From the NCBI GenBank assembly GCA_002347085.1, contig DDWW01000028.1, positions 392 to 46,698 on the forward strand: a stretch of DNA of 46,307 bases, given 5' to 3'. Source of the stretch: Desulfobulbaceae bacterium UBA2276 (GTDB taxonomy: Bacteria; Desulfobacterota; Desulfobulbia; Desulfobulbales; Desulfocapsaceae). The notes beneath the pieces are model-generated. The model saw only the letters and a list, made by a program, of their open reading frames with translations, did no database searches and was not told where the DNA came from. Positions 8,213-16,716 of this stretch are shown here, one piece after another. The number at the start of each line of letters is the position of its first letter. The stretch's first letter is position 1. The position numbers and the translations under genes were made by a program.

Positions 8213-9202
8213 TCATTTTTGCCCTTCCGTTTCTGTCGATTCTGGTGGAAATAATTCTGAGAAGTCTAATTCCGGATAGAGTATTTTTACGCAGTCAGGG
8301 CAGATCCCATGACTAAATTCAGCCTCAGAGTGGTCTCTGATATACGATTCAATCTGATTCCAGTACCCCTTGTCGTCTCGTATTTTTTTGCAATTGGAGC
8401 AGATGGGAAGAAAACCATTTAATATTTTAATCTTTGATTGGGCCAGTTGCAGATCCTCTGTCCTCTTTTCGACAAGTTTTTCCAGATTTTGACGATATCG
8501 CTCCACCTCGGCCTCGGCACTCTGTCGTTGTCTGAGATTCTCGACCTGCTGATAAGTGATAAAAAATGATATGCAGGCAATAAACAGCAGAATTGCCAGG
8601 GAGATATACAACAATTTTTTAGATATTTTGGCAATTTCGGAATGGACATCATCCAGATAGATCCCGGTGCCGATGATCCAGCCCCACGGCTGAAAAAGCC
8701 TTACGTAGGAAAGCTTGGAATCAACATGCTGCGGGTCATCATGTAGTTGCCACATATAGGGGACAAATCCGGCGCCATCCTTTTGGACAACCTTAACAAT
8801 CTCGGTAAAGAGATGCTTGCCGGACGCATCGGAAAATGTTGACAAATCCTGTTGTTCCAGATCCGGACGGTAGGGATGCATGATCATCCTGGGCTGCATA
8901 TCATTGATCCAGTAATAGTCTTTGTGATCCGGCCCGTAATGCAGCTTTCTGATCTGTTCTTTTGCCAGATGCTGGGCCTCGGTAAGAGATATCTTTCCTT
9001 CCCTAACCTGGGCGTCATAATTCTCCAGAACACTGCATACGGTGTGTGTCAACTCGATGAGCATCAACTGCTTCTGGTGCATCAGATTCTTCTGGGAAGT
9101 TGGCAGGGCCACGCCAAATATGGCAAAGATAAAGAGCAGTATGGCCAGCAGCGACGGAATGACTATCTTGGAAATTTCTATTTTACTGAACGAATTTATC
9201 AT
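8213..9202 (-). CDS. Membrane sensor: periplasmic Cache domain plus cytoplasmic cysteine motif
   Basis: A 329-residue protein with a transmembrane helix at about 14-32, a periplasmic single Cache domain (about 40-190, with YYWINDMQPRMIMHP and GWIIGTGIYLDD), and a second helix at about 198-216. A coiled coil follows (220-258). The C-terminal region contains PICSNCKKIRDDKGYW and HGICPDC, with cysteines 268, 271, 301 and 304. This four-cysteine motif occurs at the end of many deltaproteobacterial sensor proteins and may bind metal. There is no kinase, HAMP-plus-methyl-accepting or cyclase domain, so the output is unknown. It is probably monocistronic, lying just downstream of the glutamate synthase terminator on the same strand. 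Confidence 0.8.
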   Translation of the reverse strand: MINSFSKIEISKIVIPSLLAILLFIFAIFGVALPTSQKNLMHQKQLMLIELTHTVCSVLENYDAQVREGKISLTEAQHLAKEQIRKLHYGPDHKDYYWINDMQPRMIMHPYRPDLEQQDLSTFSDASGKHLFTEIVKVVQKDGAGFVPYMWQLHDDPQHVDSKLSYVRLFQPWGWIIGTGIYLDDVHSEIAKISKKLLYISLAILLFIACISFFITYQQVENLRQRQSAEAEVERYRQNLEKLVEKRTEDLQLAQSKIKILNGFLPICSNCKKIRDDKGYWNQIESYIRDHSEAEFSHGICPDCVKILYPELDFSELFPPESTETEGQK

Positions 9203-9311
9203 GATGAATGGCTCATAGTGTTCAAGACAGGGAAGGCATTGACAGGCTGATTTGGTGATGAGCTCCGGTTTTTATATCCATTGTTTGGGAACCAGGAGTT
9301 GGTGCAGCATA

Positions 9312-9350
9312 TAAAAAAAAAGCCCTGCCGGATATTTTCCGGTAGGGCTT
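9312..9350 (-). terminator. Rho-independent terminator of the glutamate synthase operon
   Basis: Read on the minus strand, a GC-rich hairpin (AAGCCCTACCGGAA pairing with TCCGGCAGGGCTT, four-base loop region) is followed by a run of nine Ts. It begins about 25 bases after the stop codon of the last gltB/gltD gene and separates that operon from the Cache sensor gene. Confidence 0.9.
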
Positions 9351-9374
9351 GAGTATATACTGGAATTGATAAAT

Positions 9375-11741
9375 TTAAAACGTCCGTATCATCCAGATCC
9401 CGCAGGGGCAAGTATCAGCGCAGAAGCCGCAGGCAATGCACTTCTTGTCGTCAGAGACGTACTCCCAACTGCCGTCAAGTCCTGATTCGTAGCCATTGGT
9501 GTGACCAAATTCCAGCTCGCGCCGGGTGATGGCCCCAGTGGGACAGATGGTCTCGCAGAGATGGCAATCGCGGCAAGAGGCGCAGGAAAGGCAACTTTCA
9601 GCCTGGGCCTGCTCGGTGTGGATGCGCCGGTGCTCATCAGGGACATAATGGGTAATGGTCAAGGCCTGCTGGGTGATCGGATGTTGGGTAAAGGGCTTCC
9701 ATTGCACACCCTTGAAGTCGGCAAGAATGAATTCGGCGGCAGTCTTACCAGCTCCCAGGGCGTTGGTGGCAAGCCCAGGTTTTTCGACATCACCTACGGC
9801 CAGAACCTTGGCGTTGGTGGTCAAATGCGATCCCTGGGTCTTGATCCAGGCGGCCCCGCCAACGGTGACGGTCTCGACACTTTCCGGTAAGAATTTGAGC
9901 GAGGGGACATCACCGATGGAGATGATAACCGTCTGGGCTGGGATCAACTCGCCCGTATCCATGATCAGCCCCTGATCGGTCACTTCGCGGGTCATGACCG
10001 GCCAACGGAAGACTGCGCCGAGGGCCTCGGCTGCCTCTTTTTCCTTGCCAAAGGCCAGTGGCTTCTGGATATCAACGAGCGTCACCTTCTCAGCGCCAAG
10101 GCGGTAGGCCTCACAGGCAACATCGCAACCAACATTTCCAGCCCCGATGATAACCACTTCCTTGCCTACCTTGTCCGGCGTAGCGCTTTTGGCATTTTTC
10201 AGGAAGTGCAGGGCGGGTATTACTCGTTCATTGCCGGGGAAGGGGATGCGGCGCGGCTCATGCGTTCCCACGGCAATCACTACATAGTCAAAATTATTCT
10301 GTAATTCCTCAAACTTATTTTTGTTCATGTCCGTGTTCAGATGAACATGAATGTTAGGGGTCTCCAGGAAACGTTTGATTTCCTGATCCCATACGGCCTT
10401 GGAAAGACGTTCCCAGGGAATAACCTGGGCCAGCTTGCCGCCGATCTGCTTGTCCTGCTCAAAGATATGGGCCTCAACTCCGGCCAAGGCTAATTGCCAG
10501 GCACTGTTCATACCGGCGGGGCCACCACCGATGATGGCCACCTTTTTGCCGATAGGAGCCGCCATGGTTGGCGCTGGGACATTGGCCACGGCCCGTCCGA
10601 GTACTTGGACATCAATGGATTCGTCAACGCCGGAACGGGAACAGTTTTCCATACACAGATTCGGACACACCGCCCCGCAGACCGAAGCCGGCAAAGGGGT
10701 GTAGCGCAGGAGCATCTCATAGGCCTCATTGATCTTGCCTTCGCGGATGAGACGCAGGCGATCGACGGTGGGGATATGAACCGGGCAGTAATAGGTGCAG
10801 GGGGCTGCTGATTCACGGTTGGCCCAGAAGGGTTTTTTACGGCGCAGATCGCCGGTGGGCACCGCTTCAATAGGGCTGCGGTCAAGGCCGGGGGCTATGT
10901 CGCGCAAGGGGTCGCCGCCGCCGAAGGCCTTGCTCCAGTGCTTGTTGCGGAATTCGGCCATGGGCATGGGGCCGCTAAACATCAGGGCCCGCTCCTGGGG
11001 GGTGACGGTCAGGAGCATCTGCCATTCATCACGAACAGAGAGGGTCGGGAGCAGGTCGGTACGGCCGATTTTTTGCAGATATTTGTCCATTCCCTCCATG
11101 AGCCACTGCCATTGCTCATCTGTCGGACGGTCAAGACGGCCATTGCTCTTGGAGTAGGAGCCGTCAATTGGTCCGCGGAAATAGATGGTGCCGCCCACCA
11201 TGCCGACGCAGGGGCGATAGCCCAGGACATTGGCTGGATTTTTGGCCTCAACGCCACAGACCACGGCGATACCGCCACAGTTGAATTCGGCAAAGGAGTC
11301 GCCGGTGGAGCCAAGCACCCACAGCTCCGGTCGTGCGTAGTCAGGGTTCCATTTGGTCATGGTCAAGCCCCGGGCCCCGATGGAACCACGGATATAGACC
11401 TTGCCGTTGGCCATGGCACTACACACCCCATTGGTGGCATCTCCCAGGACGGTGATTTCGGCCCCGATATTGAGATAGCCCACGTCGTCAGAGGTCGAGC
11501 CGTGGCAGATAATGGAGGTGCCGGGCATACCCATGCAACCCAGACGCTGACCGGCAGGGCCTTTGGTCTCGATGGTCAGGCCATCGGCACGGTGCAGCCT
11601 GATGCCGATATTGTGCTGGCCAAAGGTCTCCAGGCTCAGGTGGTTTGTCTTGTCTGCGGCATCTCTGACCAGGGCTTCAAAATCCATGGAGCTGATGCGG
11701 TGACCATTTTTATCAAGACCTGTTACAACAATCGTGCCCAC
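9375..11741 (-). CDS. gltB3-gltD: Glutamate synthase GXGXG domain fused to GltD-like NAD(P)/FAD oxidoreductase with ferredoxin domain
   Basis: This subunit of the archaeal-type split glutamate synthase (GOGAT) joins two functions in 788 residues. Residues 1-240 are the GXGXG beta-helix, equivalent to the C-terminal domain of GltB, with repeated glycine motifs such as GMPGTSIICHGST and GSIGARGLTM. Residues 260-700 are a GltD-like module: an N-terminal Fe-S region (CTYYCPVHIPTV and CGAVCPNLCMENC), the FAD motif IIGGGPAGMNSA, and the NAD(P) motif VIIGAGNVGCD. Residues 710-788 hold two ferredoxin-like clusters (CHLCETICPTG and CIACGFCADTCPCG). Its role is to feed electrons from NAD(P)H or ferredoxin to the synthase subunit. 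It is last in the operon, 190 bases after gltB2, with a palindromic repeat in that gap. Confidence 0.9.
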   Translation of the reverse strand: MGTIVVTGLDKNGHRISSMDFEALVRDAADKTNHLSLETFGQHNIGIRLHRADGLTIETKGPAGQRLGCMGMPGTSIICHGSTSDDVGYLNIGAEITVLGDATNGVCSAMANGKVYIRGSIGARGLTMTKWNPDYARPELWVLGSTGDSFAEFNCGGIAVVCGVEAKNPANVLGYRPCVGMVGGTIYFRGPIDGSYSKSNGRLDRPTDEQWQWLMEGMDKYLQKIGRTDLLPTLSVRDEWQMLLTVTPQERALMFSGPMPMAEFRNKHWSKAFGGGDPLRDIAPGLDRSPIEAVPTGDLRRKKPFWANRESAAPCTYYCPVHIPTVDRLRLIREGKINEAYEMLLRYTPLPASVCGAVCPNLCMENCSRSGVDESIDVQVLGRAVANVPAPTMAAPIGKKVAIIGGGPAGMNSAWQLALAGVEAHIFEQDKQIGGKLAQVIPWERLSKAVWDQEIKRFLETPNIHVHLNTDMNKNKFEELQNNFDYVVIAVGTHEPRRIPFPGNERVIPALHFLKNAKSATPDKVGKEVVIIGAGNVGCDVACEAYRLGAEKVTLVDIQKPLAFGKEKEAAEALGAVFRWPVMTREVTDQGLIMDTGELIPAQTVIISIGDVPSLKFLPESVETVTVGGAAWIKTQGSHLTTNAKVLAVGDVEKPGLATNALGAGKTAAEFILADFKGVQWKPFTQHPITQQALTITHYVPDEHRRIHTEQAQAESCLSCASCRDCHLCETICPTGAITRRELEFGHTNGYESGLDGSWEYVSDDKKCIACGFCADTCPCGIWMIRTF

Positions 11742-11769
11742 TGAAAACTCCTTGAAATCAGATTTGAAA

Positions 11770-11878
11770 TTAAGCCGTCGTAAATAAATAATTCATACTT
11801 TTTTAGCTTCGTGAACGGCATAAGGGGCCGTAAAGAAATGGATAAAAAGTACAAGTTATTTCTTAACGGCCCCTAAAA
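11770..11878 (+). repeat. Palindromic intergenic repeat, copy 1
   Basis: This copy lies between gltB2 and gltB3-gltD, inside the operon. It reads TTAAGCCGTCGTAAATAAAT at its left end, then AACGGCATAAGG, the arm AGGGGCCGTAAAGAAAT, about 18 spacer bases, and the opposing arm ATTTCTTAACGGCCCCT, ending TAAAA. The arms pair at 16 of 17 positions. The same layout occurs in seven other copies in this window. Confidence 0.85.
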
Positions 11879-11931
11879 TTGTTGGAGAGAAAAGCTGTCC
11901 TGTAAAATTGAACATCTCGAAATTTTCTTTC

Positions 11932-13572
11932 CTAACAGACGTACTTAATCCCTAGCCGATCGGCAGCATCCTTGTCGCTGATACCCAAGGCATCCGACAT
12001 GCCCACGGGCAGACTCTGGGACCTGCCTAATGGCGCCATGATCTTCTTCATCTCGGCACTGATCGACATGAAGACCTCGCTCACCCGCTCGGCAACGAGA
12101 TCAGGATCGAGACGGCGATACAGTTTGGGGTTCTGGCTGGTGATACCCTTGGGGCAGATGCCGACGTTGCAGACGTTGCAACGGCTCTTCTCGTTACCCA
12201 GACAACCGGTCGCCGCCTGCATGATATATTTACCGATATGAACCCCGGAGGCCCCGAGCATGATCAGGGCCATGCCGTTCTGGGTCACATTGCCGTTTTT
12301 GCCGATACCACCGGCGGCAAAGATCGGGATCTCGTTCTGTTTGCCCTGGGCTACCAGATCGAGGTAGCACTCACGGACATTGGAGGCTATTGGGTGCCCT
12401 GTGGCGTCCATGGAGATGTTGTAAGCCGCACCGGTGCCGCCATCAATGCCGTCAATGAGCAGACCGCCGGCATAGGGATTACGCACCAGGTTGTTGAGCA
12501 CCGACTTGGCCGAGGTCGAGGCCGAGATCTTGGGATAGACCGGGACCTTGTGGCCAAAGGCGGTGGACATGGTCTGGATCATCTTCATGACGCTCTCCTC
12601 GATGGAGTAGAGGGTCTGATGCACAGGTGGGGAGGGCAGATCAACGCCCTCCGGCACCCCGCGCAGACGGGCGATCAACTTGGAGACCTTGAACCACATG
12701 AGCAGGCCGCCGTCCCCTGGTTTTGCGCCCTGACCATATTTGATCTCGATGGCCGCCGGGTTGCACTGCATCTCGGGAATGGCGCGGATGATCTCGTCCC
12801 AGCCAAAATAGCCGGATGCGATCTGCAGGACAATGTATTTGAGATAAGGGCTTCTCAGCACCCACGGTGGACAGCCGCCTTCGCCGGTACACATGACCAC
12901 CGGAATTCCCAAGACCTCGTTGCAGTAGGCCACGCCTTGAAGCAGGCCCAGCCAGGCATTGGGAGAGAGGGCGCCAAAGGACATGGAGCCGATGACAAAG
13001 GGGAAGATCTCACGGGTTGGTGGAATCCAGCCGCCTTCTCTCTGGCGTTTGAGAAATTCTTCCGGGGCCAGGGTTCGACCAAGGGTGGTGGTGAGGGTGA
13101 ACTCATGACGTCCGGCGTCAAGGGCCGGATCGGTGAGCATGGAGATGCGGTCAAACATGATCCGGTCAAGCAGGTTCGGACCACTGACGTTTCTCCGCCC
13201 GCCACGGGTCTGCGGCTGTCCCTTCTGATTATGGAAGAAAAGGGTGCGGTGCTCATTGGTGTTGGGAACCGCCATGATCGCCTCATTAGGGCAGACCATG
13301 GTGCACATGGAACAGCCGATACAGGCGTTGGCCATGGTGGTCTTCTGGCGGATACCGACAAAGGTGCGATACTCATTGCCGCGCGCCTTCTTGAGGACAT
13401 CGAGCTTGGGCATCCTCTGTCGTCGGTAGGCCAGGTACAGGGCCTCTTTAGGACAGACTGAAGTACAGCGTCCACACAAGGTGCACCGATCTTCGCGGTG
13501 CTGGATTATCCAGGGGAGGTCCGTGTAGCTTAAGCTACTTGGGCCAACGGATACGGATCGAGCTGAGACCAT
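11932..13572 (-). CDS. gltB2: Glutamate synthase FMN-binding synthase subunit with N-terminal ferredoxin domain
   Basis: This is the central synthase subunit of a split GOGAT. It condenses ammonia with 2-oxoglutarate and reduces the product to glutamate on FMN and a 3Fe-4S or 4Fe-4S cluster. Two 4Fe-4S ferredoxin motifs come first (cysteines 30, 33, 36, 40 and 84, 87, 90, 94). The FMN barrel follows from about 170, with GSMSFGALS, IEIKYGQGAKPGDGG, KISASTSAKSV and the DGIDGGTGAA loop. A cysteine cluster follows (CNVCNVGICPKG). Length 546 fits archaeal-type GltB2. The ATG at 13572 has an AAGGAA ribosome binding site eight bases upstream, so the gene overlaps the end of gltB1 by 43 bases, which suggests translational coupling. 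Confidence 0.93.
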   Translation of the reverse strand: MVSARSVSVGPSSLSYTDLPWIIQHREDRCTLCGRCTSVCPKEALYLAYRRQRMPKLDVLKKARGNEYRTFVGIRQKTTMANACIGCSMCTMVCPNEAIMAVPNTNEHRTLFFHNQKGQPQTRGGRRNVSGPNLLDRIMFDRISMLTDPALDAGRHEFTLTTTLGRTLAPEEFLKRQREGGWIPPTREIFPFVIGSMSFGALSPNAWLGLLQGVAYCNEVLGIPVVMCTGEGGCPPWVLRSPYLKYIVLQIASGYFGWDEIIRAIPEMQCNPAAIEIKYGQGAKPGDGGLLMWFKVSKLIARLRGVPEGVDLPSPPVHQTLYSIEESVMKMIQTMSTAFGHKVPVYPKISASTSAKSVLNNLVRNPYAGGLLIDGIDGGTGAAYNISMDATGHPIASNVRECYLDLVAQGKQNEIPIFAAGGIGKNGNVTQNGMALIMLGASGVHIGKYIMQAATGCLGNEKSRCNVCNVGICPKGITSQNPKLYRRLDPDLVAERVSEVFMSISAEMKKIMAPLGRSQSLPVGMSDALGISDKDAADRLGIKYVC

Positions 13573-14672
13573 ATTGTCAGTTCCTTTCTATCTGGTGGGA
13601 CGATAATTGTATGTTCACGCATGGGTTGAAAATCAAGGCGTGGGTCACGGTCGGGAACCATGGCCGCAACGCCGCACATCTCGGAGGCAATGGCCCAGGC
13701 CCCGTCTCGGCCGCCAACAGTTGCCGGACGCATCTTCTTGTGATCCATGACCAGCAGGCAGGTCTCATCGGGCAGGGTGCCGATCACGGCATTGGGGCCA
13801 TCAATGATCAAACGGCGGCAGGCATCACGTAAGCCTTTGAGGAAATCGCCCTGCGGGTGTTGGGCCAGTTCGCTGTTCTTGAGCGGGGTGATGATATGTT
13901 TATAGGCCTGCAATGGCAGTTTGAGCTGTTTCAGGGTGTAGTGGAGGATATGGGCAAAGACCTCGGAATCGCTCTGGTAGCCGGTGTATCCGGGAAAATG
14001 CTTGCCCAGCAGCCAGTCGCGGATGGGCACAAAGGCGGTATTCTCGCCGTTGGTCATGGTGGCAATTCCCTGAATAAAGAAGGGGTGACAGGCGTAGAGG
14101 TTGATGCCGTAGTTGGTGTTCTGCCGGCCCTGGGCCATGCAGACCCGGGCGGTGATCCGGTTGTCATGCAGGGTCAGGGCGTTGCCGATCTCAAGCGGCC
14201 AGCCGATCTCCTTGATCATGGCCACATCCGGCCAGAAGGAAAAGGAGGTGAGGTCGTTGCCATTGGCTTCGCCATTGGCCCGAAGGAACAGGCGGGTGAG
14301 CATCAGCTCGTTTTCGACCTCTTCACTGCTTTTTCCAGCAAAGGCCGCGGGGGTTTTGTAGACCCGCAAGAAATAGCGATAGCGATCCTTGGCCTCGACC
14401 ATTGCGGGGTGGGTCTCAAATTCGTGGTCATATTGCAGTTCATACCCACGCTGATCCATAATGGAGTTCAGGCGCTGCAATGCCGCTTCGCTGTGGGCAA
14501 TCCCGGACAGGATCGGGTGCTTCGAGTCGTACTTGTAATCCTCAAAATGCAGACCGCGCAACAACAGGCCAAGCCCGGAGCCATCATAGCCTTCCTGCAT
14601 GGCTTCCATGGCCGTGAGAACCTCATAGGGTGAAAAAGGTTCAATGGCGGTCTTCAGGGCTAAACGACACAT
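13530..14672 (-). CDS. gltB1: Glutamate synthase class II glutamine amidotransferase subunit
   Basis: This subunit hydrolyses glutamine to supply ammonia to the synthase subunit. Class II amidotransferases need cysteine as the first residue after processing. The ATG at 14672 gives Met-Cys-Arg-Leu and has an AGGAG ribosome binding site eight bases upstream. The in-frame ATG at 14723 would add 17 residues before the catalytic cysteine and is rejected. The 380-residue product also shows TNGE and SDSEVFAH, which match the glutamine-binding and NGE(L/I)-type motifs of the family. It is first in a three-gene minus-strand operon, behind a good sigma-70 type promoter. The sequence is divergent from textbook GltB N-termini, but the context makes the call firm. 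Confidence 0.9.
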   Translation of the reverse strand: MCRLALKTAIEPFSPYEVLTAMEAMQEGYDGSGLGLLLRGLHFEDYKYDSKHPILSGIAHSEAALQRLNSIMDQRGYELQYDHEFETHPAMVEAKDRYRYFLRVYKTPAAFAGKSSEEVENELMLTRLFLRANGEANGNDLTSFSFWPDVAMIKEIGWPLEIGNALTLHDNRITARVCMAQGRQNTNYGINLYACHPFFIQGIATMTNGENTAFVPIRDWLLGKHFPGYTGYQSDSEVFAHILHYTLKQLKLPLQAYKHIITPLKNSELAQHPQGDFLKGLRDACRRLIIDGPNAVIGTLPDETCLLVMDHKKMRPATVGGRDGAWAIASEMCGVAAMVPDRDPRLDFQPMREHTIIVPPDRKELTIWSQLDPYPLAQVA

Positions 14673-14743
14673 GCATTGTTCTCCTGATGAATAAATTAAG
14701 ATGAAATAAAAACTGAACCGCAACTGTCACCAGACAGTCACGG

Positions 14744-14774
14744 ATATTTTTGTTTACTCTTGCATATTTTTGTT
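14744..14774. repeat. Pair of 11-base direct repeats in the glt leader
   Basis: ATATTTTTGTT occurs at 14744-14754 and again at 14764-14774, a 20-base period or about two helical turns. The pair lies between the predicted glt promoter and gltB1, so it may be an operator for a dimeric regulator. A small hairpin (ACTGTC / GACAGT) lies next to it at about 14722-14738. Confidence 0.4.
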
Positions 14775-14794
14775 CAGTTTTGATAAGGACAAAA

Positions 14795-14823
14795 TTTTTA
14801 CAACGAAAAAAGACCGCTGTCAA
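14795..14823 (-). promoter_or_regulatory. Predicted sigma-70 promoter of the glt operon
   Basis: On the minus strand, TTGACA (14823-14818) is followed after 17 bases by TAAAAA (14800-14795). The -35 box is a perfect match; the -10 box is weaker. Transcription would start near 14788, giving a leader of about 115 bases before gltB1. Confidence 0.5.
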
Positions 14824-14895
14824 GATCAAACAAGATGAAACCTGAACTGGAGGGGTAGAGATGTTTATTAACACCGCTCATGTAGGGATGTAGCC

Positions 14896-14944
14896 TTGGA
14901 TTTATCTGGCCCGCATACGTCGCAAAGAAACCAGATAAATCCAA
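14896..14944. repeat. 14-base perfect inverted repeat in a 630-base gene-free gap
   Basis: TTGGATTTATCTGG at 14896-14909 pairs perfectly with CCAGATAAATCCAA at 14931-14944 around a 21-base loop. No T-run follows on either strand, so it is not a standard terminator. The rest of the gap between gltB1 and the response-regulator cyclase (about 14673-15305) holds the glt promoter and leader, a small GAGTG/CACTC palindrome near 15046-15058, and otherwise AT-rich sequence in which I see no gene or RNA. Confidence 0.6.
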
Positions 14945-15305
14945 AAGTAATTCTCGCAATCTCCTCGCGACTCCCCGATGGGTAAATTAGCTAAATAATT
15001 CCATCGCTAATATAAATTTCTTCTTCCCCTTGAAACAAGCCATTCTGAGTGTTACACTCTTTATGTTAAGCGTAACTGTTCAGGTTGTTTAGGACTATTC
15101 GTCTGTAGCCGGTCAGGTAAAATACGATCTGAAACAAGGTGTCAATTGTGTCTTATCTTATCTGATATTTTTTAGCTGCTTAGAGACGCAATATCTACAG
15201 ACTATCCACTCAAACCGTTACTGTTAACCCCCGGGAATTTGCATTGTTTATAAGGGAATACAGAACAATTCCTTCAATGAAGGTATGCGTGTAAAGGAAA
15301 GCTGG

Positions 15306-16373
15306 ATGCAGTTTCGAAAGATTTTAGTGATTGATGACGAGGTGATGGTGGCGGATGTATGCCGGAGGAGTCTGACTCTTTCCGGGCATGAGGTTAATTG
15401 CGCCTATAGCGGTGAGCATGCCGTGGAACTGGCCATGGAGACGCGCTTTGATCTCGCTGTGATTGACGGCATGTTGCCGGGCATGAATGGTATTGAGACC
15501 TTTGAGGCCATTCGGCAGATTTGCCCGCATCTGAAAGGTATCTTGGTGAGTGGCGACTTGACGGTGGACATGGCGCTTGAGGCGGTGAAAAAAGGTTTTA
15601 GTCGAGTGCTTTCCAAGCCGGTAGAGGCGGAAGAGTTGATAAAGGTTGTTCAAAGGGCCTTGGTGGAGGCCGATCTGCGAGAAGAAAATATATGCTTGAA
15701 AAATCAGGTTTTGAAGATGCAGAACCTGTTTGAGCATTATATGGCCCCGGAAGTGGCGGAGATCCTGATGAATGGGCCGGAATCAATGCTTGAAGTCACA
15801 AGCGAGGTGCGGAAAATCACGGTGCTGTTTGCTGATATTCGTAATTTTACCTTTCTCGTGCAGCATCTGCACCTGCAGGATTCACAGAAATTTTTGACCG
15901 AGTTTTTTGATCTTGTGGCCGACGTTATCTCGTCAAAACAGGGCACCCTGGATAAGTTTATCGGTGATGCCGCCTTGGCACTCTTTGGCGCGCCGGTGTT
16001 GCAGGATGCACCTAGCCAGGCGGCGGTTGCCGCCGCCATGGAGATCCAGAAGAGATTTGAGAAGTTACGTGCCCGGTGGGCCGAAAAGTCAGAACTCTTT
16101 GTGCAGATAGGTCTGGGAATTGGGATCAGTTGTGGCGATATGTATCTGGGGAATGTGGGTTCCGGGCGTCGTCTTGACTATACGGTGGTGGGTGCCGATG
16201 TGAATATCGCCCAACGTCTGGCCTCGGGGACAATGTCTGGGCAGATTCTTTTGACCGAGTCAGTGTATGGCGAGGTAGCGGACATGGTCAAGGTTCAGGA
16301 ACAAAAGAATGAACTGCTCCGTGGTCTGGAAAAAACGACTCGGATTTATTCCATTCTTCCCTTGGCGGATTGA
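15306..16373 (+). CDS. Response regulator with class III adenylate/guanylate cyclase output
   Basis: A two-domain signalling protein. A receiver domain occupies about residues 1-120: acidic pocket in VIDDE, phospho-acceptor Asp in VIDGMLPGMNG, and conserved Ser and Lys in LVSGD and VLSKP. A linker helix (EENICLKNQVLKMQNLF) leads to a class III nucleotide cyclase from about 165. Metal-binding aspartates are in LFADIRNFT and IGDAALALFG, and GSGRRLDYTVVGADVNIAQR is also typical. It should make cAMP (or cGMP) when phosphorylated by an unidentified kinase. The ATG at 15306 is chosen because AAAGGAAA lies at proper spacing; an in-frame ATG at 15285 would add seven residues but has its purine-rich stretch too close. 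Confidence 0.9.
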   Translation: MQFRKILVIDDEVMVADVCRRSLTLSGHEVNCAYSGEHAVELAMETRFDLAVIDGMLPGMNGIETFEAIRQICPHLKGILVSGDLTVDMALEAVKKGFSRVLSKPVEAEELIKVVQRALVEADLREENICLKNQVLKMQNLFEHYMAPEVAEILMNGPESMLEVTSEVRKITVLFADIRNFTFLVQHLHLQDSQKFLTEFFDLVADVISSKQGTLDKFIGDAALALFGAPVLQDAPSQAAVAAAMEIQKRFEKLRARWAEKSELFVQIGLGIGISCGDMYLGNVGSGRRLDYTVVGADVNIAQRLASGTMSGQILLTESVYGEVADMVKVQEQKNELLRGLEKTTRIYSILPLAD

Positions 16374-16423
16374 GGGCAGGGCCTTTTCCTGGAGATCTTT
16401 TTCATAGGTCATAGTGATCCGTT

Positions 16424-16657
16424 TTATCCCTTTTTATTGTGCTGAACCAGGCACCGCGCGCCTCCCATCATGACCTGATCCCCACCAATCAACTTCCTGC
16501 CCCGCCTGGTCTCGACGACACCATTAACCAGAACTTCACCATTCTGTATCTGGATCTTTGCCTCAAACCCATCTTGCACCAGATTGGCTAATTTCAGGAA
16601 TTGTCCAAGACGAATCGGCTCTTCGGTAATAGTGACGATGGTTGCTGTTGATGGCAT
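16424..16657 (-). CDS. Small S4-domain RNA-binding protein (YbcJ-like)
   Basis: A 77-residue protein that consists of a single S4 RNA-binding fold. It has the helical segment IRLGQFLKLANLV, the GEVLVNGVVETRRGRKL loop that contacts RNA in the family, and a final GGDQVMMGG strand. Free-standing S4 proteins of this kind (YbcJ/YaaA-like) are thought to bind structured RNA, but a precise role is not established. It is convergent with the cyclase gene (50-base gap). One copy of the palindromic repeat family begins 60 bases upstream of its start codon. Family assignment is good; function unknown. Confidence 0.85.
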   Translation of the reverse strand: MPSTATIVTITEEPIRLGQFLKLANLVQDGFEAKIQIQNGEVLVNGVVETRRGRKLIGGDQVMMGGARCLVQHNKKG

Positions 16658-16716
16658 GATATGATAGTGAAAGGATGAGTAGAGTTTGTGTAAAAATAAA
16701 ATCAGTAGGAGTAGAT

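Noticed and set aside
10938..11744. A 268-codon open frame on the plus strand
   Set aside because: It is antisense to gltB3-gltD and rich in Gly/His/Ala without domain-like pattern.
12238..13461. A 407-codon open frame on the plus strand
   Set aside because: It lies antisense to gltB2, whose Fe-S and FMN motifs are clear; long shadow frames are common in this moderately GC-rich sequence.
14673..14723. Longer N-terminus for gltB1
   Set aside because: It would place 17 residues ahead of the essential N-terminal cysteine; the Met-Cys start has a proper ribosome binding site.
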